Source: Candidatus Obscuribacterium magneticum (GTDB lineage: Bacteria; Elusimicrobiota; Elusimicrobia; F11). Taken from it: a stretch of DNA of 38,722 nt. This document shows, piece after piece, positions 7,812 through 16,069 of the stretch; within the stretch, counting starts at the first letter, position 1, and every line of letters begins with the position of its first letter. Below the pieces are notes generated by a model. That model was not told the DNA's origin, ran no database searches, and saw only the letters and a list, made by a program, of their open reading frames with translations. The DNA lies in the NCBI GenBank assembly GCA_020523905.1, contig JAJAPZ010000020.1, forward strand, positions 1-38,722, in the 5' to 3' direction. The translations under genes and the position numbers were made by a program.

Positions 7812-8564
7812 TTAATCAATGAGTCGGAATTGGATGCGGAACCGTTGTTCGTTGCGGGTCAGGCCGGCCGGCAATGGCGGCAGGGGGGCCGCGTTTCGCA
7901 CCGCGCGCAGGGCGACCGTGTCATAGAAAGAGTCACCGGAGGATTTTTCGAGTTTGATGTCGATGACATCCCCGCTTTTTAAAATCGTCATGCCCACAAT
8001 GCAGCGCTGGTTGCTGCCGTAAACTTGGGTCCATTCCGACCAGATCCGTTGTCGGATGATTCTCAGGTAGCTTCGAAAGCCGGGCGGCCCGAATCCGGAT
8101 CCATCCCCCATCCCGACACCCACCCCGGGGCCGATGCCCGGCCCTTCGCCAAAGTCATAACTTCCTTCACCGGCTGTTTCACCTGTGCCGACACCCCGGC
8201 TGACGACATTGGATTGCTCCTTCTGGGTTTTTTCGCCGCGTTCTATAAATGTTTCGGGGGCGGGTTCTTTGGCGGGGGGCGCTTTCGTTTTTTCGCCTCT
8301 TAACCGCCACTCTTCCTCCCCCTTTGTGGCTTTCTGAATGGGGGCGGGCTTGGGAGGCAATGGTACTTTCACCGGCTGAGGAACAATCTGGCCCCGTTGC
8401 GTCTTGGTGAGGCCGCCACCTCCCCCCCCGCCAGCTCCGCCGCCGAAATAGTCGAAGCCGTCAATGAACAGGTAATTGTTGGCTCGGTTGAAAATCGGCA
8501 GAAAGAGGATGGCGCTGGCGAAAGCGATGTGGGCAGCGGCCGACGAAAGGAGATATTTCCTCAT
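7812..8564 (-). CDS. tonB: TonB/TolA-family energy-transducing protein
   Basis: A 250-residue periplasm-spanning protein that passes proton-motive energy from an ExbB-ExbD motor to the outer membrane. One N-terminal TM segment (about 4-27) is followed by a glycine run (GGGAGGGGGGG), then a Pro/Lys/Glu-rich linker (VPLPPKPAPIQKA). A second glycine-rich stretch follows, then a TonB C-terminal domain (about 160-250) with IRQRIWSEWTQVY, GSNQRCIVGMTILKSGDV and a final RFRIQFRLID strand. It overlaps exbD by 4 nt (ATGA), so the two are translationally coupled. TolA is an alternative name, since no TonB receptor or TolB/Pal is in view. Confidence 0.85.
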   Translation of the reverse strand: MRKYLLSSAAAHIAFASAILFLPIFNRANNYLFIDGFDYFGGGAGGGGGGGLTKTQRGQIVPQPVKVPLPPKPAPIQKATKGEEEWRLRGEKTKAPPAKEPAPETFIERGEKTQKEQSNVVSRGVGTGETAGEGSYDFGEGPGIGPGVGVGMGDGSGFGPPGFRSYLRIIRQRIWSEWTQVYGSNQRCIVGMTILKSGDVIDIKLEKSSGDSFYDTVALRAVRNAAPLPPLPAGLTRNEQRFRIQFRLID

Positions 8565-8986
8565 GGATTGACGACTTGGGGAATGACGGCCACTCCCAGT
8601 TTGTCGACGTTGAGCTGTTTGGCCACGTCCATCACAAACACCACCGTATCGAAGGCGACGTCCCGATCGGCCTGGATGAGAAGCGATGTCCGCGTGCCGG
8701 GTTGAATTTCCCGCGCCATGATGTTTTTGAGGTTGTTGCGGTGGACGATGCGTCCCCGGAAAGCGATGGACCCGTCGGCGGCAATTTCGACTTTTAAAGC
8801 GGTCTCTTCGGTTTTGGTGCTGCTGGTCACCTTGGGGAGGTTGACGCGCAATTGTGACTCCACCAGGATGGGTGAGATCACCATGAAAATGATGAGAAGA
8901 ACGAGGGCGACGTCAATGAGCGGAATCATGTTGATATCCGCGAGGATATGGTAGCGGCCTGAGCCTTGTGACGTTCCCGCTTTCAT
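8561..8986 (-). CDS. exbD: ExbD/TolR biopolymer transport protein
   Basis: A 141-residue single-pass inner-membrane protein and part of the proton-driven motor that energises TonB. The TM segment with the essential acidic residue is clear: INMIPLIDVALVLLIIF, with Asp25. A periplasmic domain with VNLPKV, VEIAADGSI and LLIQADRDV follows, as in ExbD/TolR. ATG at 8986 is preceded by AAGGAT. It lies 12 nt after exbB and overlaps tonB by 4 nt. Confidence 0.92.
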   Translation of the reverse strand: MKAGTSQGSGRYHILADINMIPLIDVALVLLIIFMVISPILVESQLRVNLPKVTSSTKTEETALKVEIAADGSIAFRGRIVHRNNLKNIMAREIQPGTRTSLLIQADRDVAFDTVVFVMDVAKQLNVDKLGVAVIPQVVNP

Positions 8987-8998
8987 GAATGATCCTTT

Positions 8999-9604
8999 TT
9001 ACCCTTTCAACACCAAATCGATGATTTCCCCCCCGATGATTTCCCAGTCCTGAACCAGCCGGCGAATTTTGTTGGTGAAGTAGTTGTAGGTCACAAGCGC
9101 CGGGATGGCGACCACAAGGCCTCCCGCGGTCCCCACGAGGGCTTCCGCGATGCCCAAGGCCACAAGGCTGGCCCCTCCGGAGGCGGTCATGGAGACGGCG
9201 CGAAAAGCGCGGATAATCCCGATGACGGTCCCCAGAAGCCCCACAAACGGCGCCACGCCGGCGGTGGTCCCCAGAATGGGCAGGTACGTCTCCAGTTTTT
9301 GGACTTCCCGTTGAATGGAGCGCTGGAGTATGCGCTCTTTGTCGTCGCGGTGGGCGGGCGCTTTGATGATGTCGGCCGTGATGGCGGCCAGCGGCTGGTC
9401 CGACGTGGTGCAAAAAGAAAGGACTTTTTGCCAGTCGCTCGCTTTGCGGATGGATTCGATGAAGGGTTTGTTATTGGCATGAACGAGCTTGAATCGTTTC
9501 CATCGTTCAAAGACGACGGCAAAGGTGAGAATGGACATGAGAAATAAGACCGATAAGACCGGCCAGCCCGCGATAAAGATTTGTCGCCACGCTACGTGTT
9601 CCAA
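8999..9604 (-). CDS. exbB: ExbB/TolQ proton-channel protein
   Basis: A 201-residue inner-membrane protein of the MotA/TolQ/ExbB family that forms the proton channel with ExbD. It has an N-terminal TM helix (about 10-30) and a cytoplasmic loop with RSIQREVQKLETYLPILGT. Two C-terminal TM helices follow, containing PFVGLLGTVIGIIRAF and AEALVGTAGGLVVAIPALV, the family signature. The start appears to be TTG at 9604, since GGAGG lies seven bases upstream and no ATG fits. It is the first gene of exbB-exbD-tonB and sits 50 nt after the dehydrogenase gene. Confidence 0.92.
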   Translation of the reverse strand: MEHVAWRQIFIAGWPVLSVLFLMSILTFAVVFERWKRFKLVHANNKPFIESIRKASDWQKVLSFCTTSDQPLAAITADIIKAPAHRDDKERILQRSIQREVQKLETYLPILGTTAGVAPFVGLLGTVIGIIRAFRAVSMTASGGASLVALGIAEALVGTAGGLVVAIPALVTYNYFTNKIRRLVQDWEIIGGEIIDLVLKG

Positions 9605-9654
9605 GGAAGAACCTCCTTCATCATTAGACGCCGAATGGGGACCCGTGTTCCGTC

Positions 9655-10530
9655 TTATTTCGGCTTAAGTAGTTTAAGGATGCTCGTCAAATCGTCGTTG
9701 CCGAAGCCCTCCACGGCGGCCTCTTCCATGAGGCCGCGCACCGCCCGGGTCACCGGCAGCCGGAGTTTTTTATTCTCCGCCGCCTGGTCCATAAACCGAA
9801 CGTCTTTTAGCATATTATTCAACGAGAAGGCGGGGGCGAAGTGACCCTCCAGAAGGCCCTTTTGTTTGATTTTGTAATAGCCGCAGTTAAGGGCCGGACT
9901 TTGATCCAGAACCTCAAAAATTTTTCCCGGATCGAGCTCAAGTGCTTTCGCCAAGGCGACCGCTTCGCAAAGCGCGGTGGTCATCTGGGAGACGACGAGG
10001 TTCATGCACAGTTTCAAGGCTGTTCCCTGGCCGATGTCTCCGGCATGAACGATGTGTTTTCCCATGGTGAGGAGCAGTCTTTTCCACTTTTCGATGAGGC
10101 TGGCCTCTCCCCCCGCCAAGAAGATGAGCTGGGCTTCTTCGACCTGTTTTTTGCTGCCGGTCACGGGGGCGTCCAGAAAATCCATGCCTTTGTCCTTGGC
10201 GGCCTTGGCGAATTCCAAGGTCGATTTTTGATCAATGGTGCTGGTTTGGATGAGGGTCTTGCCGGACACAGGGGCTTCAAAAACGCCGTCTTTTCCCATC
10301 AGCACATTTCTGACAGCAGAGGGATCTGTCACCATGGTGAGGAGGACCTCTGATTTTTCTGCGAGTTCTTTTGGTGAGGCCGCCGTTTCGAGCCCCGCTT
10401 TTTTCGCTTCACTGAGGCGGGTTGGAGAGCGGTTGTAACTGAGGACACGGAAGCCCCCTTTTTTGGCGTTCAAGGCCATCGGAAGGCCCATAATGCCCAT
10501 GCCGATAAAACCGATCGTTGGAGTTCCCAT
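9655..10530 (-). CDS. NAD(P)-dependent beta-hydroxyacid dehydrogenase (3-hydroxyisobutyrate dehydrogenase family)
   Basis: A 291-residue oxidoreductase that interconverts a beta- or gamma-hydroxyacid and its aldehyde or keto acid. GFIGMGIMGLPMA is the N-terminal dinucleotide site. DAPVTGSKKQVEEAQ is the substrate motif, and GQGTALKLCMNLV carries the catalytic Lys. The sequence style resembles succinic semialdehyde/glyoxylate reductases of this family (as in Geobacter), so that is the likeliest substrate class. Arg or Ser after the first beta-alpha-beta unit (SYNRSPTRL) suggests NADPH preference. It starts one base after the upstream hypothetical gene ends, so the two are coupled. The substrate is an inference. 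Confidence 0.85.
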   Translation of the reverse strand: MGTPTIGFIGMGIMGLPMALNAKKGGFRVLSYNRSPTRLSEAKKAGLETAASPKELAEKSEVLLTMVTDPSAVRNVLMGKDGVFEAPVSGKTLIQTSTIDQKSTLEFAKAAKDKGMDFLDAPVTGSKKQVEEAQLIFLAGGEASLIEKWKRLLLTMGKHIVHAGDIGQGTALKLCMNLVVSQMTTALCEAVALAKALELDPGKIFEVLDQSPALNCGYYKIKQKGLLEGHFAPAFSLNNMLKDVRFMDQAAENKKLRLPVTRAVRGLMEEAAVEGFGNDDLTSILKLLKPK

Positions 10531-10531
10531 T

Positions 10532-11017
10532 TTACTGCCGGGTTTGAGGCCGTTCGGTGATGACTTTTTTGGGCAGGGCTTTGCGGATGGGAGTTAAGAC
10601 GTCCAACACCTCTTTGTTCAAAGGCTTTAACTCCACGTTGTAATCCTGTGAAATTTTTTTCCAGGACTTTCCCGTCATGCGATCGTTGAAAATGCGGCCG
10701 GCTTCGACCTTGGCTTCCCGTGAGACGATGAGCGCCGGCACGATCTCTTCATAACCAAAATGAAGATCCCGGTAGTATTTCAATTGTTCCGGTTCCACGG
10801 CGTATCGGGCTGACAGGCTTTTTAAAACCGGCGTTTCGTCGATTTTCTGACTCCCTCGCGGAGGGAATGGTTTAAAGGGTGGAGAAGACGAGGCCGGTGC
10901 CGGTTTTGCCTCCCCCTTTTTAACAGGAACAGGTTTTCCTCCCCCCATCTTATAGCGGGCGTTAAGGGGCGAAACCGTGAAAGCAAAAAGGGAAACGGCG
11001 ATGACAAGAAATCTCAC
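10532..11017 (-). CDS. Exported protein of unknown function
   Basis: A 161-residue protein I do not recognise. It has a cleavable-looking signal peptide (MRFLVIAVSLFAFTVSPLNA), then a Lys/Pro/Ala-rich linker (about 25-58). A compact C-terminal domain of about 95 residues contains KSLSARYAVEPEQLKYYRDL, GYEEIVPALIVS and GKSWKKISQDYNVEL. The latter resembles short helical motifs (KSWKKIA-x-DYNV) seen in small secreted proteins of environmental Deltaproteobacteria. The start is GTG at 11017, overlapping the PilZ stop by 4 nt, so it is translationally coupled to pilZ and to the dehydrogenase that follows. Confidence 0.7.
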   Translation of the reverse strand: MRFLVIAVSLFAFTVSPLNARYKMGGGKPVPVKKGEAKPAPASSSPPFKPFPPRGSQKIDETPVLKSLSARYAVEPEQLKYYRDLHFGYEEIVPALIVSREAKVEAGRIFNDRMTGKSWKKISQDYNVELKPLNKEVLDVLTPIRKALPKKVITERPQTRQ

Positions 11018-11346
11018 GGTTGAACCTTTTTTGTTTTGCGGGTTCCTTTCAGGAGTTTTCTCAAAAGCAGTTTGTCGATGAAGCTTTGTCCGATGAATTG
11101 CAGCCCGTAGCGTTTCATCTGGCCCGGCCGGACCATCCGGACCACCTTGGCGTTAATGGAAAAAGGGATTTCAATGTGGCATTTGTAGGTGTCCTCGTGG
11201 GTGAGATCCGCCTCGGTGTCAACCGCGAGGCCGCCCAGGCTCACGTCCACCACCACACCGCGTCCTGAGGTGTCCCCATAGAGGGACTCAAATTCGATGA
11301 ACATATTGGAGACAAACCGTTCCGTGGCGCGTCGTTCCTTCCCCAT
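11014..11346 (-). CDS. PilZ-domain protein (c-di-GMP binding)
   Basis: A 110-residue single PilZ domain. The first c-di-GMP motif is RRATERF near the N-terminus and the second is DVSLGGL (D-x-S-x-x-G). A beta-barrel core with YKCHIEIPFSINAKVVR and QFIGQSF follows, then a basic tail. It probably acts as a c-di-GMP-responsive adaptor in the cytoplasm. ATG at 11344-11346 is preceded by GGGAGGA; a longer reading frame upstream has no family content. It overlaps the next exported-protein gene by 4 nt. Confidence 0.88.
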   Translation of the reverse strand: MGKERRATERFVSNMFIEFESLYGDTSGRGVVVDVSLGGLAVDTEADLTHEDTYKCHIEIPFSINAKVVRMVRPGQMKRYGLQFIGQSFIDKLLLRKLLKGTRKTKKVQP

Positions 11347-11485
11347 GAGATTCCTCCCTTCTAAGATGTTCGAATCGATTGGGTGATGCCTTCGAGGATA
11401 TGAAAAAATAAAGGAGAGTTCACCCCCCGAGAGAGGTGTTTTTAATAGAGGTGCCGGTCCCCGTCGACCCGGAGGCATTCTCCAT

Positions 11486-12286
11486 TTATGTTTTGAGGCG
11501 TTTTTGGCGCGCGGCTTCGAAGAGGCAGACCGCGGCCACCGATCCCACATTGAGGGACTCGACGTCCCCCTCCATCGGGATCCGAATTGATTCGTTGAAG
11601 AGGGCCTTTTCTTCCGCTGTGAAACCCGCCCCTTCGGAACCAAGGACCAAAGCGGTCGGTTGCGTCCAGTCGTATTGATCGTACGATGTGGTGCCGTTTT
11701 GATCCGCCATCACCCAACAAACGCCCTTCGTGGTCAGGGACTTTTTCGCCTCGATAATCGAATTATACGTTTGAACAGAAAGGCGGAACACACTTCCCAT
11801 GGACCCGCGCAACACTTTTGGGCCAAAAGGGTCGACGGATGCTCCCGTCAACCAAACATGGCCCACCCCCGCCGCCTCCGCGGTTCGCAAGACGGCGCCG
11901 ACATTTTGCGGCAATTGTAATTGGTGCAATATGAGGGTGAGAGAACGTCGATCCGTTTGTGCGGGGGTGGCCTCCCGTGTCATCGACGGCCGTTTGATGA
12001 GAGCAATCATACCTGGAGGCGTCGTGAGATCCGACAAGGTTCTCATCACTTTCTCCGTCACCATAAAAAAGGAGGGCGGATGTTGTTGCTGTTTCAGAAG
12101 AAGACGGCGGGCCTCGATTTCCGAAGCGGTTCGGCAGATCATTGTTTTGACGATCAGACGGGATTTAATGGCCTCTTCGATCAATTTGAGACCTTCGGCG
12201 AAAATGAATTCTCTGTTTTTGCCTTCGCGAATGTCCCGAACGCGTCGGATGAGTGGATTCGATGTGGAGGAAATGATTTGGCTCAT
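11486..12286 (-). CDS. SpoU-family RNA 2'-O-methyltransferase (TrmH/RlmB-like)
   Basis: A 266-residue SPOUT-class methyltransferase that methylates a ribose in rRNA or tRNA with SAM. The N-terminal substrate-binding domain (about 1-100) opens ISSTSNPLIRRVRDI. The C-terminal knot has LILHQLQLPQNVGAVLRTAEA (motif 1 with Asn and Arg), ALVLGSEGAGFT (motif 2) and IRIPMEGDVESLNVGSVAAV (motif 3). The 23S-type RlmB/TsnR branch seems likely. Its ATG overlaps the end of the upstream membrane-protein gene by 4 nt. The 139-nt gap to pilZ holds only a weak hairpin. Confidence 0.9.
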   Translation of the reverse strand: MSQIISSTSNPLIRRVRDIREGKNREFIFAEGLKLIEEAIKSRLIVKTMICRTASEIEARRLLLKQQQHPPSFFMVTEKVMRTLSDLTTPPGMIALIKRPSMTREATPAQTDRRSLTLILHQLQLPQNVGAVLRTAEAAGVGHVWLTGASVDPFGPKVLRGSMGSVFRLSVQTYNSIIEAKKSLTTKGVCWVMADQNGTTSYDQYDWTQPTALVLGSEGAGFTAEEKALFNESIRIPMEGDVESLNVGSVAAVCLFEAARQKRLKT

Positions 12287-13857
12287 TTTTTTCGGCGGGC
12301 CCGGAGGACGACGTGATGGTTCGTCAGGTTGAAGACGGGTTTTAATTCGTAGAGACGCAGGAACTGTAAAATGGCCCCGCGCTCGAGTTGGAATCGACCC
12401 TCAATGGATTGTTGAGTTTTGGGATCCAGGAGATCATCGGCCAAAAAGAGCCGATGTCCCGCCCGTTCTTTCTCCTGCAATCGCCGGGAAAGCGGGGCCA
12501 AACTCCTTTCGCGGGCGGCATAAAGCCGTCCTGCCAGAGGTCCCCCGTTGATTTGCGCAAAGAAATAGGGGCGAAGCACTTCGATATTCGGGACGACCTC
12601 GCCCGTTCCGCATATAAAATAGTCGCCCGGTTTAAGCTGGGTTTCGATTTGACGCAACAATTGGTACCCGGTGTTGTTTTGGATGAAAGAGGCGTGGTAA
12701 ATGGGGCCGGTGAAATTGAAAAGAAAGACGACCGATCCCAACGTCCCCACGGCCCAGGGGAAACCTTTTAAACGCGCGAGTGAGAAAGCCGTGGCGACCA
12801 TCCATGGAAAAATGACGTGGAGCCGGAAACCCTCTTGGCCGGGCGACCAAAATGACATGAAGAGGAGATTCAATCCCCCCCATCCCCAGAGGATGCCGAC
12901 AAGAATTTTATGAGGGGACCTGTTTCTAAAAAAGGAGATGAAAGCAAACGCCATCATCCCCAGAATTCCTAATCCGATAAAGTTTGAAAAAAAAGACGCC
13001 CCTGCCCCTCCGGACGAATAAAGAAAAGCGTTGGTCCACCCTTGCCACAGCCCGAGCAATAATTGTTTGCCGGCCTGCACCCAGTAGGGGCTCATTGTTA
13101 CCTGGTGAACGCCTCCATAGGCGGCATAACCGATGGCCCACGAGAGGAAGCTTTTCAGAGATGCCTGCGGGGTGATAAGAAAATAAATCAGAAGATAGGC
13201 CAGCCCGATCGTCGCGAGCGTTCCCGCCCCATACATCCATGGCCATTTGTATTTAGGGGTTTCTTTTTTATGACGGGTTCGAATCCAGAGCCCGGCCGAC
13301 ACCGCGGCGATGTGAAACAATCCCATGGCGTGGGAGAGAACATAAAGCGTTGAAAAAATGATGAGGGGGATGATTTTCCACCAGGGAGCGTTTTGGCGTT
13401 CAAAGAGATAAAGCAGATAAACGATTGTCAGGACATTGAAAAAAACGGATGCCCCGATGGCCCGGCCATCGACGGCGTAATGCCAGGTGGCGTAGCTGGT
13501 GCCAAGAAGAGCCACAACGAGGATCGACAGGATTTTTCCTATTCGATTCATTAGGGCGATAAACAATAGACCCAAAGCTGCCGCACACAGAAGCGAATTA
13601 AAGCGAGCCAGGGAATAAACGGCATATCCTTCGTAACCAAAGAATCGTTCGATTTTGAACCACAGAGCTCCCAGAAAAGGGTAGAGGAGGTGATTGCTGT
13701 GGAACCAGCTTGGGATGAGGTCGTTTTCACAAACGATCGCATTGGAAACCGCGTCAAAAGAGAATATTTGGTTGGCGGTCATTTTATAGAGGAGAAAGAA
13801 GGGAAGAAAAACGAGGAGGAAGAAGAGAAGACGCTGGGAAAGGCGGTTCATATCCAT
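12283..13857 (-). CDS. Polytopic membrane protein, GT-C glycosyltransferase-like
   Basis: A protein of about 524 residues with some 10-11 predicted TM helices in the first 400 and a soluble C-terminal region. The first periplasmic loop has FSFDAVSNAIVCEND followed by SWFHSNHLLYPFLGALWF, the layout of lipid-linked-sugar GT-C enzymes (acidic residue in loop 1). I cannot place it in a named family. The C-terminal part (IETQLKPGDYFICGTG, FLADDLLDPK) looks like the periplasmic tail of such proteins. ATG at 13857 or 13851 are both possible, as neither has a good ribosome site. It is followed by the SpoU gene with a 4-nt overlap, and shares the 5' neighbourhood with two HAMP-like genes. Confidence 0.7.
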   Translation of the reverse strand: MDMNRLSQRLLFFLLVFLPFFLLYKMTANQIFSFDAVSNAIVCENDLIPSWFHSNHLLYPFLGALWFKIERFFGYEGYAVYSLARFNSLLCAAALGLLFIALMNRIGKILSILVVALLGTSYATWHYAVDGRAIGASVFFNVLTIVYLLYLFERQNAPWWKIIPLIIFSTLYVLSHAMGLFHIAAVSAGLWIRTRHKKETPKYKWPWMYGAGTLATIGLAYLLIYFLITPQASLKSFLSWAIGYAAYGGVHQVTMSPYWVQAGKQLLLGLWQGWTNAFLYSSGGAGASFFSNFIGLGILGMMAFAFISFFRNRSPHKILVGILWGWGGLNLLFMSFWSPGQEGFRLHVIFPWMVATAFSLARLKGFPWAVGTLGSVVFLFNFTGPIYHASFIQNNTGYQLLRQIETQLKPGDYFICGTGEVVPNIEVLRPYFFAQINGGPLAGRLYAARERSLAPLSRRLQEKERAGHRLFLADDLLDPKTQQSIEGRFQLERGAILQFLRLYELKPVFNLTNHHVVLRARRKK

Positions 13858-13869
13858 CAAGGAGGAGGT

Positions 13870-14283
13870 CTAAGGCTTGTGGATCGTATTGTACACCTCG
13901 TTTAAGAGGTGAACCATGGATTGCATCAAGTCCCTTTTCCGGACTTTTAAGGGAGGCAAACGGGCGCCGTTTTCCACCTGCTCCAGCCATTCCACGATGC
14001 GGCGGTAGGGGCCGATGATGTGTTTGCAGGTGAGGCCGGTCCCGATGACGGCCACGATGCCGATCAGGGCGAGCCGGACATAGATCGAGAGAAAAAAGGA
14101 GAGCAGGAAATCGGCGGAGCGATAAAGCTGGAATCGGTCAATGTGAGTGCCGAGAATGATCTGGTTGAATCGGTACCAATAAAGTCCTCCGATGAAAATG
14201 GATGCGATCAAAAATAAAAAGAAGATCATGCGGCTCTTTTTTTGGGAGAGAACGGGGTGAAGAGCAAAGCGGACGGTGATCAT
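13870..14283 (-). CDS. HAMP-like small membrane protein, paralog 2
   Basis: A 137-residue inner-membrane protein. TM1 is about 19-37 (MIFFLFLIASIFIGG) and TM2 about 63-86 (SFFLSIYVRLALIGIVAVIG). Right after TM2 comes a HAMP-type sequence: GPYRRIVEWLEQVENGARLP followed by VRKRDLMQSMVHLLNEVYN. No catalytic or output domain follows, so it is a HAMP-only protein that could transmit or modulate a signal. Similar to the adjacent 14280-14705 gene, with which it overlaps by 4 nt (ATGA), suggesting tandem duplication and a heteromeric pair. Function unknown. Confidence 0.72.
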   Translation of the reverse strand: MITVRFALHPVLSQKKSRMIFFLFLIASIFIGGLYWYRFNQIILGTHIDRFQLYRSADFLLSFFLSIYVRLALIGIVAVIGTGLTCKHIIGPYRRIVEWLEQVENGARLPPLKVRKRDLMQSMVHLLNEVYNTIHKP

Positions 14284-14705
14284 GGGTTTCTCTTAAATTT
14301 TTTGGCGTATTTGGCGAAGATGCGGGCGCTTGTTCTGACAATGGGCTCCAACTCGTCGCCTTTTCGGGTTTTAAGATAGGGAGGTTCGACCCCCAATAGA
14401 TGCAGCTCCAGCCACGATTCAATTCGCTTCAAGGGGCCGATCAACCGGTAAGACAGATAAACGCCCAAGACAAAGAAGAAGAGAGGGAAGGTAATAATGT
14501 TCCATAAAAAGAATTGCCGAAAAGATTCCACCTGCTGTCGAAAAATAGGTTGATAGGCCGGGTCGACAAAGGAACTTTTACCGATCAGGTGAAGATTGAG
14601 AAGAGTGGACCCGCCGAGGACACCGATGATGACGAGCGCCCCCAGAAGAAAAAAGAAGGAGAAGGAAATCTGAAACCGCGGCCGCGGTAAATATTGCCGT
14701 CTCAC
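14280..14705 (-). CDS. HAMP-like small membrane protein, paralog 1
   Basis: A 141-residue membrane protein with TM1 about 13-36 (FSFFFLLGALVIIGVLGG), a periplasmic segment of about 30 residues, and TM2 about 66-90. A HAMP-type region follows (IGPLKRIESWLELHLLG, then KTRKGDELEPIVRTSARIFA). The GDELEPI part is close to the D-E-L of canonical HAMP domains. It ends soon after, with no effector domain. The start looks like GTG at 14705; no good ribosome site or ATG is near. It overlaps the paralog downstream by 4 nt and lies 36 nt from the porin gene. Confidence 0.72.
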   Translation of the reverse strand: MRRQYLPRPRFQISFSFFFLLGALVIIGVLGGSTLLNLHLIGKSSFVDPAYQPIFRQQVESFRQFFLWNIITFPLFFFVLGVYLSYRLIGPLKRIESWLELHLLGVEPPYLKTRKGDELEPIVRTSARIFAKYAKKFKRNP

Positions 14706-14741
14706 AGGGGCAAGTATACGAGGTCAGGAAGGCGGTGACAA

Positions 14742-15947
14742 TTAGAACTTGACGATGGCATCAATGAATAATCGGCTGATGGAGCCCTTTCGTGTGTTAT
14801 TGATTCCGTTGCCAAAGGGAAGAGTGTTGTCGATATTTTTCGTCAACCAATATTTGGTACGAAAATACAGCCATCCGGTTGGACTGTAGGCGGCCCACAG
14901 GATATGGCCATAGCGATTGGTTCCCCCGTCCCCGAAGTCGGAATCGGCGACATCGGCGGGTGTGGCATCGCCCTCAAGCCACTTGTAGAAATAAGCGAAT
15001 TCCCAGGAATGGGCTTCCTTGGCTTCACCCAGGATTACTCCCAGATGGTAGCCCATATTCCTTTTTTCACCCAAACTGTTCGCTTGGGCGCGCCTGTTCT
15101 TAATGAAGGTTCCCTGAAACGAAAGCGGGAGTTTTCCGATCCAACCGGAAAGTTCGCCTTGAAGTTCGCTGATGCCGAAGTCGTTGGCCAGCATCCCGGT
15201 TGTTGTATAGCTGTTTCCCTCTTGGAGGGTGGCTGGGGAAACGCTCATGGAGGAGAATTTGAGATTTTTCCAATCGTGGTAAGCATAGGCCACTTTGAAG
15301 TGGTTTCCAAATGGGAGGGGCACATCCACGCCGGCCTGCTCGGAAAATTCCCATTGATCGGGCCCTTGCCTATTTTCGTTGACGCTTATTTGCAGGGCAT
15401 TCACGAACAGGTTCCCCCGGCTCCCGAGTGAGTAATTGAAATTTTCACCGGCCCCTTCGGGATTGTAATCCGGATCCCAGTTGAGGTCCGAGGCTGGAAG
15501 GATCCAGAGGGGATTTTCAATTTTTCCCGCCCCCGCCTTTAAATTTTTTCCTGGCTTCAAATAAACGTTGGCCAAATCAATCCAGATGTTTTTCTGGGAG
15601 TTGTTGCCGGTAAAGGTTTGGTTGGTGGAAATTTGCTCTCCGCTGCCGCTGGCCAGCCGGAACTTAGCGCCGACATTATATAGCAGAGACACGTCGGCTC
15701 CGATCCGCCATCGCATTCGAAAGCGCTCCCGGTATTTATCGCCCCTGAGTTGACCGCCGTCATTGTCGGCATCCCTGAAATTTTGATTGTCGTAACGCAG
15801 GCGGTAGTCTCCACCAATTTTCACTTCTTTAATCCAGTTGGAAAACGTGAGCTCCGTCCCGGCAAAAACCTTAGAGCCCGAGGCATTCATGCCCATGAGC
15901 CCGAGAGTAAATATCAATAACCACCGTATTTGATTTGATTTTGTCAT
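14742..15947 (-). CDS. Outer-membrane beta-barrel (putative porin)
   Basis: A 401-residue exported protein. A signal peptide (IRWLLIFTLGLMGMNASGS, then KVFAG) precedes a chain of amphipathic strands: KIGGDYRLRYDNQNF, RERFRMRWRIGADV, LKAGAGKIENPLWILP and HFKVAYAYHDW. It ends in a terminal Phe (RLFIDAIVKF), typical of outer-membrane barrels inserted by BAM. The WILPASDLNWDPDYNPEG region resembles 'putative porin' proteins of environmental Gram-negatives. Substrate unknown. ATG at 15947 is preferred to an upstream TTG (15986) because the signal peptide follows it directly. Confidence 0.82.
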   Translation of the reverse strand: MTKSNQIRWLLIFTLGLMGMNASGSKVFAGTELTFSNWIKEVKIGGDYRLRYDNQNFRDADNDGGQLRGDKYRERFRMRWRIGADVSLLYNVGAKFRLASGSGEQISTNQTFTGNNSQKNIWIDLANVYLKPGKNLKAGAGKIENPLWILPASDLNWDPDYNPEGAGENFNYSLGSRGNLFVNALQISVNENRQGPDQWEFSEQAGVDVPLPFGNHFKVAYAYHDWKNLKFSSMSVSPATLQEGNSYTTTGMLANDFGISELQGELSGWIGKLPLSFQGTFIKNRRAQANSLGEKRNMGYHLGVILGEAKEAHSWEFAYFYKWLEGDATPADVADSDFGDGGTNRYGHILWAAYSPTGWLYFRTKYWLTKNIDNTLPFGNGINNTRKGSISRLFIDAIVKF

Positions 15948-16069
15948 GACAACCCAATCTTCGCAACTATAGCGGGATGAAGTCAACCTGATTTATTTGA
16001 CGGATTTAACGTCCCTTTTCCGCCCTGTAGAGGTCGCATAAAAACCGGATTTATGCTAAATCTTTTTCC

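Noticed and set aside
7544..7819. Open frame of 91 codons between tonB and the heptosyltransferase
   Set aside because: It is made almost wholly of translated palindromic repeats (VIPAKAGIQ, SGFRRNDE) and has no ribosome site or other content.
11014..11643. A longer version of the PilZ gene starting at 11643
   Set aside because: The added N-terminus overlaps the SpoU methyltransferase gene and shows no family content; the ATG at 11346 has a good ribosome site.
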